Source: Cytobacillus oceanisediminis 2691 | GTDB taxonomy: Bacteria; Bacillota; Bacilli; Bacillales; Cytobacillaceae | DNA: 64,000 nucleotides | Reading direction: 5' to 3' | Assembly: GCF_007678455.1 (NCBI RefSeq) | Contig: NZ_VEEP01000001.1 | Location: 62,001-126,000 of the forward strand | In this document: one piece after another, positions 52,539 through 60,792 of the stretch | How the letters are laid out: each line of letters begins with the position of its first letter | How positions within the stretch are numbered: position 1 is the stretch's first letter | The notes under the pieces: model-generated | Seen by the model: only the letters and a program-made list of their open reading frames with translations | Told to the model about the DNA's origin: nothing | The model's database searches: none | Translations under genes and position numbers: made by a program

Positions 52539-52727
52539 TCACGTATACAAAATTTCAACGAAAGATGAAATAAGCAAAATTGTAACTAGGATATTGATCG
52601 TCCTGAAAATTTTAGCATGTTTGTCTTCCGGGATTTCCTTCTGGATGCAGAGGGAATCTGTTAGCTTATTTATATAGAAAAGAATGAAGGCTGCAAAAAG
52701 GACAAACACAAATAAAATGGAGATCAT
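52539..52727 (-). CDS. small two-span membrane protein, function unknown
   Basis: 62 residues with two membrane helices (ISILFVFVLFAAFILFYI and TINILVTILLISSFVEIL) and a charged loop QKEIPEDKHAKIF. ATG 52727 has AAGGAGGG 9 nt upstream; the longer frame overlaps that site. No family recognised. Confidence 0.7.
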   Translation of the reverse strand: MISILFVFVLFAAFILFYINKLTDSLCIQKEIPEDKHAKIFRTINILVTILLISSFVEILYT

Positions 52728-52920
52728 CGAAGAATCCCTCCTTATCAATCTTTTTATCTTAAATACAATAACAAATATTCAAGGAAAAAGATAGTTTTTT
52801 ATAAAGCGGATGATTAGTAAGTTAGTGGAGGGTGAGAATGAATTTTTTAAATTCATTGCAAAGATAATATAAAGTTTGAATTTTTCGAAATGTGAGATAA
52901 TGAGCATTTAAATGGAAGAA

Positions 52921-52960
52921 CAAAAAGCGGAAGGATTCATTTTTACAACCGCTTTATAGG
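52921..52960 (-). terminator. candidate terminator downstream of hpr
   Basis: Minus strand AAAGCGG / CCGCTTT with ~18-nt loop, then TTGTTC. The remaining 52728-53073 stretch holds a further GGCTGAAA / TTTCAGCC hairpin at 52969-52996 and a 9-codon ORF at 52838; nothing else was seen. Confidence 0.5.
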
Positions 52961-53073
52961 ATGTTGTCGGCTGAAAGCGAAACCGTTTTTCAGCCAGAGG
53001 AAGTGAACAATGCTAGTGTATCTTGGAAGTAATCCCTTCCTCTATTTACGGAGCGAAACTGTGTTTGTCTATC

Positions 53074-53649
53074 TTAAGCATACTCCTTCTCGGCTGGATC
53101 GATCTTTTTAAGCGTTCCGTCCTCGTCTGTAAACTTTCTGTCAATATTCGAGAATGATTTCTCGAATATCTCCATGAAATCATCGCCATAAATATTCCTG
53201 ACAATCGCCATGATTTCAATAATATCAGGGAATTTTCCATAGAGTTCCTTTAAGGGCATAGCACCTGAAAAAACTGCATTCTTATCAGGTTCGTAGCTTT
53301 CCATTAAAGCGAGCAATACGCCTTCGCCTTCTTCGGTTAACTGGATATACGTATTCCTTTTGTCGCTTTCCTTTTTGGAAAACTTTAGATAGCCACGTTC
53401 TTCAAGTTTCTTAGAAAAGTTGAAGGCAGTGGATACATGCATCACGCCAAATTTGGCTACATCAGAAATCGAAGCACCATTCAAGTGATAAGCAATCCAT
53501 AAAATATGATGCTCATTGATATTCAGGTCGAATGGCTTGATCCATTGCTGCCAATCCTTTTCGACAGACTTCCAAAGGGCTTTACTTAACTGGGCAACTC
53601 TCTGGCTAAACATCATCGCTTCTTTCATAGTATAATTTTTATCTCCCAT
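53074..53649 (-). CDS. hpr: transition-state regulator Hpr (ScoC), MarR family
   Basis: 191 residues. The N-terminal block [20 protein letters not shown] and the winged helix around [24 protein letters not shown] are nearly the same as B. subtilis Hpr. It represses exoprotease and sporulation genes. The C-terminal ~40 residues are family specific. Of three starts, ATG 53649 has AGGTG spaced 9 nt. Sits between the prsA region and yhaH as in B. subtilis. Confidence 0.96.
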   Translation of the reverse strand: MGDKNYTMKEAMMFSQRVAQLSKALWKSVEKDWQQWIKPFDLNINEHHILWIAYHLNGASISDVAKFGVMHVSTAFNFSKKLEERGYLKFSKKESDKRNTYIQLTEEGEGVLLALMESYEPDKNAVFSGAMPLKELYGKFPDIIEIMAIVRNIYGDDFMEIFEKSFSNIDRKFTDEDGTLKKIDPAEKEYA

Positions 53650-53834
53650 TCTCATATTCACCTACTTTATTATTTCTATTTTCATTATGCCAATAAAACA
53701 AAAATTAATAAAGATATAAATTTACTAAATTTTTAGAATTTGTTATTTTCCCACTGTAGTCTGGTGTAATTATGTAAAAATTGATAGGTCATAATAAAAA
53801 TGCCATTTGCATAGTATATTTTTTCTTCAAAAAA

Positions 53835-53885
53835 TAGGAAAATCCTTCCCGATGAAAAAATTTAGTTGGAGGGAAGGATTTCTCC
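53835..53885 (-). terminator. terminator of yhaH
   Basis: Minus strand AAATCCTTCCC / GGGAAGGATTT with a ~21-nt loop, then TCCTATTTTTTG. Confidence 0.65.
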
Positions 53886-53887
53886 TT

Positions 53888-54256
53888 TTATTTTTCTTCT
53901 GAATTGGCAGCCAATTCAGATTCAAGATCTGAAATGGATTCCTCCAGCTCTTTGATATCTTCCTGAAGGGCCATTTTATTTTCCTCTGTTTCAAGTTTCC
54001 ATTCCCAAAGAGCGGTTTTTACATCGGTGACAAAAGTTTGGATGGAAGCCTTTCCTTCTTTGGAAGCAGTTGCCACCGTATTTTTTAATTCCACAACGGA
54101 ATCCTTGATGTCTTTAAGAGACCCGATATACTCATCCTTATTCGCCTTAAGTGTCCTTCTTGTCTCATAACCAGACTTTGGCGCTGCGAGCAGCGTTGCA
54201 ATTCCAGCTGCCACTCCTCCAACAACCATTCCCATTAAAACTGATTTTGCTTTCAT
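53888..54256 (-). CDS. yhaH: YtxH-domain protein YhaH
   Basis: 122 residues: a short glycine-rich membrane segment (LMGMVVGGVAAGIATLLAAP) followed by PKSGYETR, the YtxH hallmark, then a long charged helix to the end (EDIKELEESISDLESEL). Stress-related family, role unclear. GAGGTGG upstream of the ATG. Place between hpr and trpP as in B. subtilis. Confidence 0.9.
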   Translation of the reverse strand: MKAKSVLMGMVVGGVAAGIATLLAAPKSGYETRRTLKANKDEYIGSLKDIKDSVVELKNTVATASKEGKASIQTFVTDVKTALWEWKLETEENKMALQEDIKELEESISDLESELAANSEEK

Positions 54257-54417
54257 GATTTGACCACCTCGTCATTTTTCTGTATATGTTCTGCAAAAGG
54301 ATTCAAATTCCTCTATTCCTTCTATATTTAATTTCCTATTCTCGGGCAAATAAACGTTTTATGCTTCATAGGCTCAATTTAACAGGCATAAAGATAAATT
54401 AGGTTCATGTACAGAGG

Positions 54418-54624
54418 ATGGAGAGGAGGGGAGCGGGGATTTTTGTTAGTATCGTATTTTTCATCAGTATTGCTTTCTTTTTGGGGGCAGTCCATAATCT
54501 CCTTGCATTGAAGAAACCAGGCATGTATCCTCCGAAGATGCATCTGCGAAAAAGGGCTGGCACGTTCGCAGGCGGGGGAGCCATTTTTCTATTGCTCGGG
54601 ATTATCTTTTATTCATTTCAGTAA
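54418..54624 (+). CDS. small two-span membrane protein, function unknown
   Basis: 68 residues: two membrane helices (IFVSIVFFISIAFFLGAV and FAGGGAIFLLLGIIFYSF) joined by ALKKPGMYPPKMHLRKRAG. The ATG at 54418 has only AGAGG directly before it, and a strong GGAGGGG lies just inside the frame, so the real start could be a rarer codon near 54439; 54418 is kept. No family recognised. Confidence 0.65.
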   Translation: MERRGAGIFVSIVFFISIAFFLGAVHNLLALKKPGMYPPKMHLRKRAGTFAGGGAIFLLLGIIFYSFQ

Positions 54625-54627
54625 TGT

Positions 54628-54664
54628 AAAAAAGCCCCTGTCCTCAAGCTTAGGACAGGGGCTC
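54628..54664. terminator. bidirectional terminator
   Basis: AGCCCCTGTCCT / AGGACAGGGGCT perfect stem, 7-nt loop, A run before; between converging genes. Confidence 0.9.
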
Positions 54665-54670
54665 TATGAT

Positions 54671-55189
54671 TTAATTGATTTCTGCAAGTTTTGCTCGTTT
54701 AAAGATATTGGTTGCCACTGGATAAAGAATGGCCATGAATACTGTGTTAAAGGCAGCTGCAGGCAGAACGACTCCCGCGAAAAGGGCGATGAATGGTCCA
54801 GGAAGGCCCACTAGGAAGTAAGCTGCTCCAAGGAAAACAATCCCGGAAACAATGGTTCCGATTGCCGTCAGGCCAGCTGCGATATATACTGATGACTTGA
54901 ATTTTTTCAACGCCAGCAGGAGTGCCAAAAAGACAAATGCCGTTACAGGCTTGTCGATGATATTTGGAATAAGTCCGCCAGGGAACGTTGTAGTCAATCC
55001 AGAAATCAAACCAGTTACAGCTCCGATCAAAAATACACTTTTCTTGTCAGGAAACATAAGGACCCCAAGGAACATCATGGTAAGCATCATATCTGGCTTC
55101 ATTCCAAGGATAAATCCGGGTACAACAGTGTGCAGCACTGCACCCATCCCAACTAATAGTGATAAGGCTACAAGGTTTTTCGTATTCAA
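54671..55189 (-). CDS. trpP: tryptophan transporter TrpP
   Basis: 172 residues, about five membrane segments with ECF-S-like layout: LSLLVGMGAVLHTVVPGF, GMKPDMMLTMMFLGVLMFP, TTTFPGGLIPNIIDKP. Imports tryptophan. Start is TTG at 55189; the ATG at 55196 region is out of frame. The (G/U)AG-rich stretch overlapping its ribosome binding site (separate entry) indicates TRAP-mediated translational repression, as known for B. subtilis trpP. Confidence 0.94.
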   Translation of the reverse strand: MNTKNLVALSLLVGMGAVLHTVVPGFILGMKPDMMLTMMFLGVLMFPDKKSVFLIGAVTGLISGLTTTFPGGLIPNIIDKPVTAFVFLALLLALKKFKSSVYIAAGLTAIGTIVSGIVFLGAAYFLVGLPGPFIALFAGVVLPAAAFNTVFMAILYPVATNIFKRAKLAEIN

Positions 55190-55191
55190 TT

Positions 55192-55244
55192 CTCATCTCT
55201 CCTCTGCTATTCTAGCTAACTATAGCTCCTCCTGCAGTGCTCTC
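55192..55244 (-). promoter_or_regulatory. TRAP-binding site overlapping the trpP ribosome binding site
   Basis: Minus strand carries a run of about ten GAG/UAG triplets (GAG, GAG, GAG, UAG, UAG, UAG, UAG, GAG, GAG, GAG) separated by 0-4 nt, including the GGAG ribosome binding site itself. Tryptophan-bound TRAP wrapping this RNA would block initiation at the TTG. Confidence 0.8.
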
Positions 55245-55313
55245 AATGCCTGCAGCGAAAAGCTTGCTACTATTATAACATATATTTTAGGTGAGTAAAG
55301 GGATAATATTCTG

Positions 55314-56396
55314 TTAATTTCTTAGCCTGAAATCATTCATGAATTTAGCCAGTTTTTCGACATGGCCGAGCGGGACGGCATTGTATATGGAAGCCCTGCA
55401 GCCGCCAACAGATCTATGGCCGGCCAAACCAATAAAGCCTGCTTCCTCTGCCTCATGCAGGAAGGAGTCGGTCAAGTCTTCGTTTTCCAGCGTAAAGGTG
55501 ATATTCATTAAAGAGCGGCTCTCTTTTTCAGCATGGCCCTTATAGAATCCATTACTGCTGTCGATTGCTTCATAAAGCATTGCTGCCTTCTGCTTGTTTT
55601 GCAGTTCTAGCTGTTTTACCCCGCCAATGGATTCGGCCCATTCGAGGACTAGCATCAGAAAATAAACGGACAGAGTAGGCGGAGTGTTGTATAGCGATTT
55701 GGAGTCAGCCTGCACCTGATAATTGAGCATTGCAGGCAAATCCGGCCTTGAACGTTTGATCAAATCCTTATGTATGATCACTACTGTGACACCGGATGGA
55801 CCCAGATTTTTCTGCGCACCAGCGTATATGAGCCCATAGGAAGATATATTGACAGGACGGCTTAAAATGTCACTTGACATGTCCGCAACAAGCGGAACGT
55901 TAACTTTTTCAGGCAGGTTATGCCACTGGGTACCGAAGATCGTGTTGTTCGTCGTGATGTGGAGGTATGAAGAGCCAGGTTTTAAATTGATTTCTGAGAA
56001 GCTGGGGATTGATTTATAGTTAGAAGATTTTGATGAAGCAATTGCCTCCGCACTCCCGATTTTTTGTGCCTCCTTTAATGCTTTTTCAGACCATGTGCCA
56101 GTCATGACATATCCTGCAGTCGATCCTTCTTCAAGAAGATTCATCGGTACCATGGTGAATTGAAGACTTGCACCACCCTGGAGGAGAAGCACTTCGTAAC
56201 CATCCGGAATGTGGAGGAGGTTGCGCAGCAATGACTTTGTCCGGTCATTGAGTGCTTCGAATTGCTTGCTGCGGTGGCTAAGTTCCATGACTCCCATCCC
56301 GCTGCCCTGGTAATTCATCATTTCTTTTTCGGCCCTCGCCAGCACAGCCTCAGGCAAGGCGGCAGGTCCGGCATTAAAATTCAGTGCACGTTTCAA
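55314..56396 (-). CDS. serC: phosphoserine aminotransferase
   Basis: 360 residues, class V aminotransferase fold with NFNAGPAALP at the start, GGASLQFTMVPMNLL (cofactor phosphate site), and the PLP Lys in YAGAQKNLGPSGV. Converts 3-phosphohydroxypyruvate to phosphoserine in serine synthesis. ATG 56402 lies directly on GGAGGG, so TTG 56396 with 6-nt spacing is the likely start, giving the family's usual MKR-type beginning. serA is not adjacent. Confidence 0.95.
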   Translation of the reverse strand: MKRALNFNAGPAALPEAVLARAEKEMMNYQGSGMGVMELSHRSKQFEALNDRTKSLLRNLLHIPDGYEVLLLQGGASLQFTMVPMNLLEEGSTAGYVMTGTWSEKALKEAQKIGSAEAIASSKSSNYKSIPSFSEINLKPGSSYLHITTNNTIFGTQWHNLPEKVNVPLVADMSSDILSRPVNISSYGLIYAGAQKNLGPSGVTVVIIHKDLIKRSRPDLPAMLNYQVQADSKSLYNTPPTLSVYFLMLVLEWAESIGGVKQLELQNKQKAAMLYEAIDSSNGFYKGHAEKESRSLMNITFTLENEDLTDSFLHEAEEAGFIGLAGHRSVGGCRASIYNAVPLGHVEKLAKFMNDFRLRN

Positions 56397-56591
56397 GATC
56401 ATCCCTCCGGAAAAATAAAATTGCAGTGTTTCGTTAATGCATTAAAGTTATTATCATGCTAACAGAAAAAGAAGGGAATTTCTAATGTTTTCAGAAAAGT
56501 TTAAACAAATTTCAAGAAGTTCGTTTTGCCTTACATATGACGAAAAGAGCAAAATAGCTGTATGGACAAGTTCTCCATTGCTTTTCAGAGA

Positions 56592-56745
56592 AGGTCAATT
56601 GGACAAAAACGATGGAAGAGCGGCAAAAAGTGTCCGATAGGAAAGCTCTATCGGACAAACACGAGGGGAAAACGGCAAAAAGTGTTCGATAGGAAAGCTT
56701 AATCGGACAAACACAAAGTGGGCAGCCAGAAAATTGTCCAATATA
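56592..56745 (+). repeat. second 52-bp tandem repeat array, two full units plus decayed flanks
   Basis: CGGCAAAAAGTGT recurs at 56621 and 56673 (period 52). Each unit is a hairpin TGTCCGATAG-GAAAGCT-CTATCGGACA (10-7-10 nt, perfect in unit 1) plus a 25-nt spacer. A decayed hairpin half precedes (TTGGACA at 56599) and follows (TTGTCCAATAT at 56734). Sequence differs from the 18662-19240 array, but unit geometry is the same. Noncoding. Confidence 0.85.
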
Positions 56746-56763
56746 AAAGTTGTTTCTAACCAA

Positions 56764-56793
56764 TAAAAAAACTCCCGCAAGTGCGGAAGTCTA
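56764..56793 (-). terminator. terminator of hit
   Basis: Minus strand ACTTCCGC / GCGGGAGT stem with a short loop, then TTTTTTTATT. Confidence 0.75.
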
Positions 56794-57210
56794 GATTTTA
56801 CTGTTGATCTCGGCAGCGATTTTCTGGTAGTCGTCTGCAGTATATTGATCCTGGTGTGTTTTCCAGACAGCCCCGAAACCGTCTCCATTGCCGTAGCGAG
56901 GAATCAGATGCATATGGAAGTGGAAAACAGATTGGCCGGCTGCTTCGCCGTTGTTCTGAAGGACATTCAGCCCGATTGGCTCATAGGCAGCCTTGATCGC
57001 ATTGGCGACTTTAGGAACAGCCTTAAAAACATTAGCTGCCACTTCATCCGTTAACTCATACACATTTTCTTTATGTACTTTTGGGATGACAAGTGTATGT
57101 CCTTTCGTTACCTGGCTGATATCAAGGAATGCCAAAACGTTTTCATCCTCATATACCTTTGCTGAGGGAATGTCGCCATTGATGATTTTACAAAAAATAC
57201 AATCATTCAT
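56791..57210 (-). CDS. hit: HIT family nucleotide-binding protein
   Basis: 139 residues. CIFCKIINGDIPSAKVYED at the start with zinc Cys pair, GHTLVIPKVH, and the histidine triad HFHMHLIPR. Hydrolyses or binds nucleotides such as AMP-conjugates. The upstream in-frame start lacks spacing; ATG 57210 follows GGGTGG. Divergent from ecsA across a 581-bp gap, as in B. subtilis but with an unusual filling. Confidence 0.93.
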   Translation of the reverse strand: MNDCIFCKIINGDIPSAKVYEDENVLAFLDISQVTKGHTLVIPKVHKENVYELTDEVAANVFKAVPKVANAIKAAYEPIGLNVLQNNGEAAGQSVFHFHMHLIPRYGNGDGFGAVWKTHQDQYTADDYQKIAAEINSKI

Positions 57211-57344
57211 ATGTTCCACCCTTTCCATTAATCATGTTTCTGGTATTTTATCATATTTTGCCAATAAACATAAAGAAAGAAAGGACAGGATCCGTATGGA
57301 TTCCTGTCCCTGAAGGGGGAACTGATTACTGTTTATTGACGTTC

Positions 57345-57690
57345 TTTAGCAGGTTTACCTTTGATAAACACCTCATTTTCAATTCATTCGAATCAAAAGA
57401 ATGATGGGTTATTTCTCAGTACCTGGTTCAATCGGACCATCCCCTGTCTGCTTTAGTCGGTTTCACAACTTATAAAGCGGGAAGTGATCTGCGACACACA
57501 CCTCATTTCAAAATGTGGAGTGATGTTACTGAACGGCTGGGTTAACATTTACGTAGCGCAATGCAACCATCCCCTTGTTTGAACGTGGTAAATCAGTGTG
57601 CTTATAAATCGAATAATATGTCTTTTACAGACACCTCATTTCGAATTATTGCTCGTTCCCCTTCAAAAATTATGATGCCCCGACTGGCAG
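57345..57690 (+). repeat. triplicated ~131-bp noncoding unit between hit and ecsA
   Basis: ACACCTCATT occurs at 57368, 57498 and 57631 (spacing 130 and 133). Each interval also carries ACCATCCCCT at a similar offset (57454 and 57574), GGGTTA, and CTTATAAA before the next unit. A third C-rich mark, GTTCCCCTTC, follows the last one. Similarity is spread over the unit but diverged. CACCTCATTT resembles the 16S rRNA 3' end. No ORF with a ribosome binding site crosses the units. It fills the 57211-57791 gap. Confidence 0.6.
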
Positions 57691-57791
57691 TTTATATGTA
57701 AAAAAGTTCACCACTTACTTGAAACTTTTCTTAAATGAGATGCATTTGTTAAAATAACGGTACACGACTATGAACTGGAAGGGCGTTGCAC

Positions 57792-58532
57792 ATGTCTTTA
57801 TTGGAAATAAACCAGGTTACCGGCGGATACACGAGGAATCCTGTGCTGAAAAATGTAAGCTTCACAGTCAATAATAATGAAATTGTTGGATTGATTGGCC
57901 TAAACGGCGCTGGAAAAAGTACGACGATCAAGCATGTGATTGGATTGATGGAACCTCAAAAGGGTGATATCAAAATCAATGGAAAGACATTCATTGAAGG
58001 GAAGGAAGAGTACAGAAAGCAATTCACTTTTGTACCTGAAACGCCTATCCTGTATGATGAATTGACGCTCGAGGAACACCTTCGATTGACAGCGATGGCC
58101 TATGGCCTTAAGGAACAAGAGTATGAACAGCGCATTGAAGCTTTGTTAAAAGAGTTCAGGATGAGTAAAAGGCTGAAATGGTTCCCTGCCCATTTCTCAA
58201 AAGGAATGAAGCAAAAGGTGATGATCATGTGCGCATTCCTTGTACAGCCATCACTCTATATCGTTGATGAGCCATTTGTTGGCCTTGATCCTCTAGGAAT
58301 TCAATCTTTGCTGGATTTAATGGACAAGATGAAGCGAAATGGTGCGGGCATTTTGATGTCGACACACATCCTGGCTACGGCTGAACGGTATTGCGATCGT
58401 TTTGTGATTCTCCATAATGGAGAGGTACGGGCACAGGGGACACTTGAGGAATTACGGGAACAGTTCAATATGCCCGGCGCTACACTTGATGACCTGTATA
58501 TCCAGCTGACAAAGGAAGAAGACTATGTTTAA
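57792..58532 (+). CDS. ecsA: ABC transporter ATP-binding protein EcsA
   Basis: 246 residues: Walker A GLNGAGKST, the EcsA-type signature FSKGMKQK, Walker B YIVDEPFVGLDP. With EcsB it forms a membrane transporter needed for secretion, competence and membrane-protease function in B. subtilis. TTG 57786 is in frame, but ATG 57792 has GGAAGGG 8 nt upstream. Overlaps ecsB by 8 nt. Confidence 0.95.
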   Translation: MSLLEINQVTGGYTRNPVLKNVSFTVNNNEIVGLIGLNGAGKSTTIKHVIGLMEPQKGDIKINGKTFIEGKEEYRKQFTFVPETPILYDELTLEEHLRLTAMAYGLKEQEYEQRIEALLKEFRMSKRLKWFPAHFSKGMKQKVMIMCAFLVQPSLYIVDEPFVGLDPLGIQSLLDLMDKMKRNGAGILMSTHILATAERYCDRFVILHNGEVRAQGTLEELREQFNMPGATLDDLYIQLTKEEDYV

Positions 58533-59736
58533 TCCGCAAGACTTATGGAAGGAGCGCTTCGGGACTTTTGCGAAGGAAACCGGGAGCTATCTCCGTTATA
58601 TCTTCAATGGCCATTTAATGATTGTCGTCCTGTTTTTATTGGGAACAGCGGCGTTCTACTATCAAGATTGGATAAAAACACTGCAGTCCGATTTTCCGGC
58701 TGCGTGGATCATTGCGTTTATTCTCGCAGCTGTACTTACATATAGCCCTGTCCAGACATTCCTGACCGAAGCGGATAAAATCTTTCTTTTGCCGCTCGAA
58801 ACAAAGCTGGGTGATTATTTCAGGAAATCGGTCATTTTCAGCCTGAGCCTGCAGTCTTATCTTTTGCTTATGGTGCTTGCGGTTTTAATGCCTCTTCACG
58901 TAAAAGTGCATGGTGCAGACTTCAAGTCGTTTTTCATCCTGCTGATTGCTGTGATCCTGATAAAACTGGTCAATCTATTGATTCGCTGGCATGTCCAGCA
59001 TTATATTGAATCAAGCGTGAAAATGATGGACAGCATCATTCGTTTTTTTATCAACACGGTGCTGATTTATTTCATCTTCTCAGGGGCTCAAATTCTATTT
59101 GCAATAGTTCCTGCACTGATTTTCGTTTTCCTATATCTGTATTATAAAAAACAGACTGCGGACAAGGGACTGAAATGGGAGCAATTGATTGAGGATGAAG
59201 AGCGGAGGATGAATGCCTTTTACCGTGTTGCCAATATGTTTACGGATGTTCCAAAGCTCCGTGGCAGGACCAGAAGGCGGAAATGGCTTGACTGGCTGGT
59301 CAATAGGATTCCTTACCGACAGGACCTTGCATTCAGCCACCTTTATATAAGGACATTCGCAAGAGCCGGGGATTATTTTGGCTTGCTCGTCCGTCTTACC
59401 GCAATTGGAGGAGCTGCGCTTTACTTCCTCACATACGGGCCAGGCCAAATTTTGTTCGCCTTGCTTTTCATGTATTTGACAGGGTTTCAGCTCTTGCCGT
59501 TATGGAACCATCATGAAAATAAACTTTGGGTCAGTCTTTATCCTTTATCGGAAAAGTCGAGGCGGAAATCCTTTACGAGCCTGCTGTTGGGCATATTGAT
59601 TTTTCAGACGGCCGTGTTTGCAGGAATGGTCCTGATTAAAGGAGAGCTCGTATTTGGCGCCATCATTTTGGCTGCAGGCGTCGCTTTTGCATTGTTTTTT
59701 GTCTATTTTTACAGCATCAACAAACTTAAATCATGA
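58525..59736 (+). CDS. ecsB: ABC transporter permease EcsB
   Basis: 403 residues with about eight to ten membrane segments and a cytoplasmic basic loop (RTRRRKWLDWLVNRIPYRQD). Begins MFNPQDLWKERFG. Membrane partner of EcsA. GGAAGAAGA lies before the ATG inside the ecsA end, so translation is coupled. Confidence 0.94.
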   Translation: MFNPQDLWKERFGTFAKETGSYLRYIFNGHLMIVVLFLLGTAAFYYQDWIKTLQSDFPAAWIIAFILAAVLTYSPVQTFLTEADKIFLLPLETKLGDYFRKSVIFSLSLQSYLLLMVLAVLMPLHVKVHGADFKSFFILLIAVILIKLVNLLIRWHVQHYIESSVKMMDSIIRFFINTVLIYFIFSGAQILFAIVPALIFVFLYLYYKKQTADKGLKWEQLIEDEERRMNAFYRVANMFTDVPKLRGRTRRRKWLDWLVNRIPYRQDLAFSHLYIRTFARAGDYFGLLVRLTAIGGAALYFLTYGPGQILFALLFMYLTGFQLLPLWNHHENKLWVSLYPLSEKSRRKSFTSLLLGILIFQTAVFAGMVLIKGELVFGAIILAAGVAFALFFVYFYSINKLKS

Positions 59737-59842
59737 TCATAAATCCTTTTCATAATGGCTCCCAGGCTTTTATGAAGAGGATTTTTTTGCAACAAATGTG
59801 ATTTAAATACGTAAGTATTAGTACGAAAAGGAGTGAAGAGAC

Positions 59843-60565
59843 TTGAATGAGTATGAACTGAGGGCATTTGATGAGGTAATTGCCTGGAAGCGGAAGCTGA
59901 ATAAACGATCTGGAATATTGGCGCGTGCCTCAAAAAAAGCTCAGACAAAAGTGAACCAGCTAATCCCGGAAAAAGTCCATCAAATCCTCACGGAAAGTAT
60001 TAAAAACATGGTCAAAGCAACACTTGCTGGCTCGAATTTAACGACGAAAAAGCAGCAGGGAACCGGTTTGACACTTGCCAGCAAGGACGAATTGCTGAAC
60101 AAGAAACTATCAGGATATAAAAGGACGGCAGCTGTCGAAGGGGCAGGCACTGGTGCTGGCGGAATATTGCTTGGAATGGCAGACTTTCCGCTGCTGTTAT
60201 CGATTAAAATGAAATTTTTGTTTGAAGCTGCCTCCATATATGGTTTTGACCTTTCGAAATATGAAGAAAGGCTGTTCATCCTCTATGTATTCCAGCTGGC
60301 ATTTTCGAGCGATGCCCAAAGGAAGCAGACATTGGATGTGCTTGAAAATTGGGAAAGCCGAAAATCAGAGTTGCTGGAACTGGATTGGCAGCAATTTCAA
60401 CAGGAATACAGAGATTATATTGATTTTGCCAAAATGCTGCAGATGATGCCGGGGATTGGAGCGGTGGTAGGTGCCTATGCTAATTACAATTTGCTTGACC
60501 AGCTTGGAGAAACAGCGATGAATGCCTACCGGATGAGGATCCTGCAGACACCGCCACAGATGTGA
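59843..60565 (+). CDS. ecsC: EcsC family protein
   Basis: 240 residues. LTLASKDELLNKKLSGYKRTA then VEGAGTGAGGILLGMADFPLLLSIKM, the EcsC glycine-rich hydrophobic core, followed by helical MMPGIGAVVGAYANYNLLDQ. Third gene of the ecs operon, dispensable in B. subtilis and of unknown role. Starts at TTG with AAAAGGAG 9 nt upstream. Confidence 0.93.
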   Translation: MNEYELRAFDEVIAWKRKLNKRSGILARASKKAQTKVNQLIPEKVHQILTESIKNMVKATLAGSNLTTKKQQGTGLTLASKDELLNKKLSGYKRTAAVEGAGTGAGGILLGMADFPLLLSIKMKFLFEAASIYGFDLSKYEERLFILYVFQLAFSSDAQRKQTLDVLENWESRKSELLELDWQQFQQEYRDYIDFAKMLQMMPGIGAVVGAYANYNLLDQLGETAMNAYRMRILQTPPQM

Positions 60566-60735
60566 GAGGCTGGGTTAACGGGCAGGCCTGAAATTATTTC
60601 GTGAGCCCGACACCAAAGCGCCTATGAAGCCTGTAGGAAGGCAAAAGGGTGTTGGTCCGTTAACAGGACCCTTATCGGCCATTAAGCAGCTCTGGGTGAA
60701 CACGAAATTATGTTTTTCTTCGATTTCTGTCCCAA
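60566..60735. repeat. possible intergenic repeat element
   Basis: Left end AGAGGCTGGGTTAACGG and right end CGATTTCTGTCCCAATAA resemble the inverted ends (AGGCTGGGACAGAAAT type) of a common Firmicutes intergenic repeat. It has inner GGTCCGTTAACAGGACC pairing. Only an improbable minus-strand frame crosses it. No second copy is in the window. Confidence 0.35.
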
Positions 60736-60738
60736 TAA

Positions 60739-60779
60739 AAAATCTGACTGCAGCCAAGTGATTTGTCTGCAGTCAGATA
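60739..60779 (-). terminator. terminator of yhaA
   Basis: ATCTGACTGCAG / CTGCAGTCAGAT perfect 12-bp stem, ~14-nt loop; on the minus strand followed by TTTTTTATT. Confidence 0.88.
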
Positions 60780-60792
60780 TAGTAAGATTTTT

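Noticed and set aside
52294-52542. 82-residue minus-strand ORF (MTTYEKRKRRGQLRQ...)
   Set aside because: It lies wholly within a GC-rich intergenic repeat with inverted ends, and such frames recur in this repeat type without ribosome binding sites.
52838-52867. 9-codon ORF (MNFLNSLQR) with a GGAGGG site
   Set aside because: Too short and isolated to support beyond chance.
60575-60757. 60-residue minus-strand ORF after ecsC
   Set aside because: No ribosome binding site and it crosses a probable intergenic repeat and the edge of a terminator.
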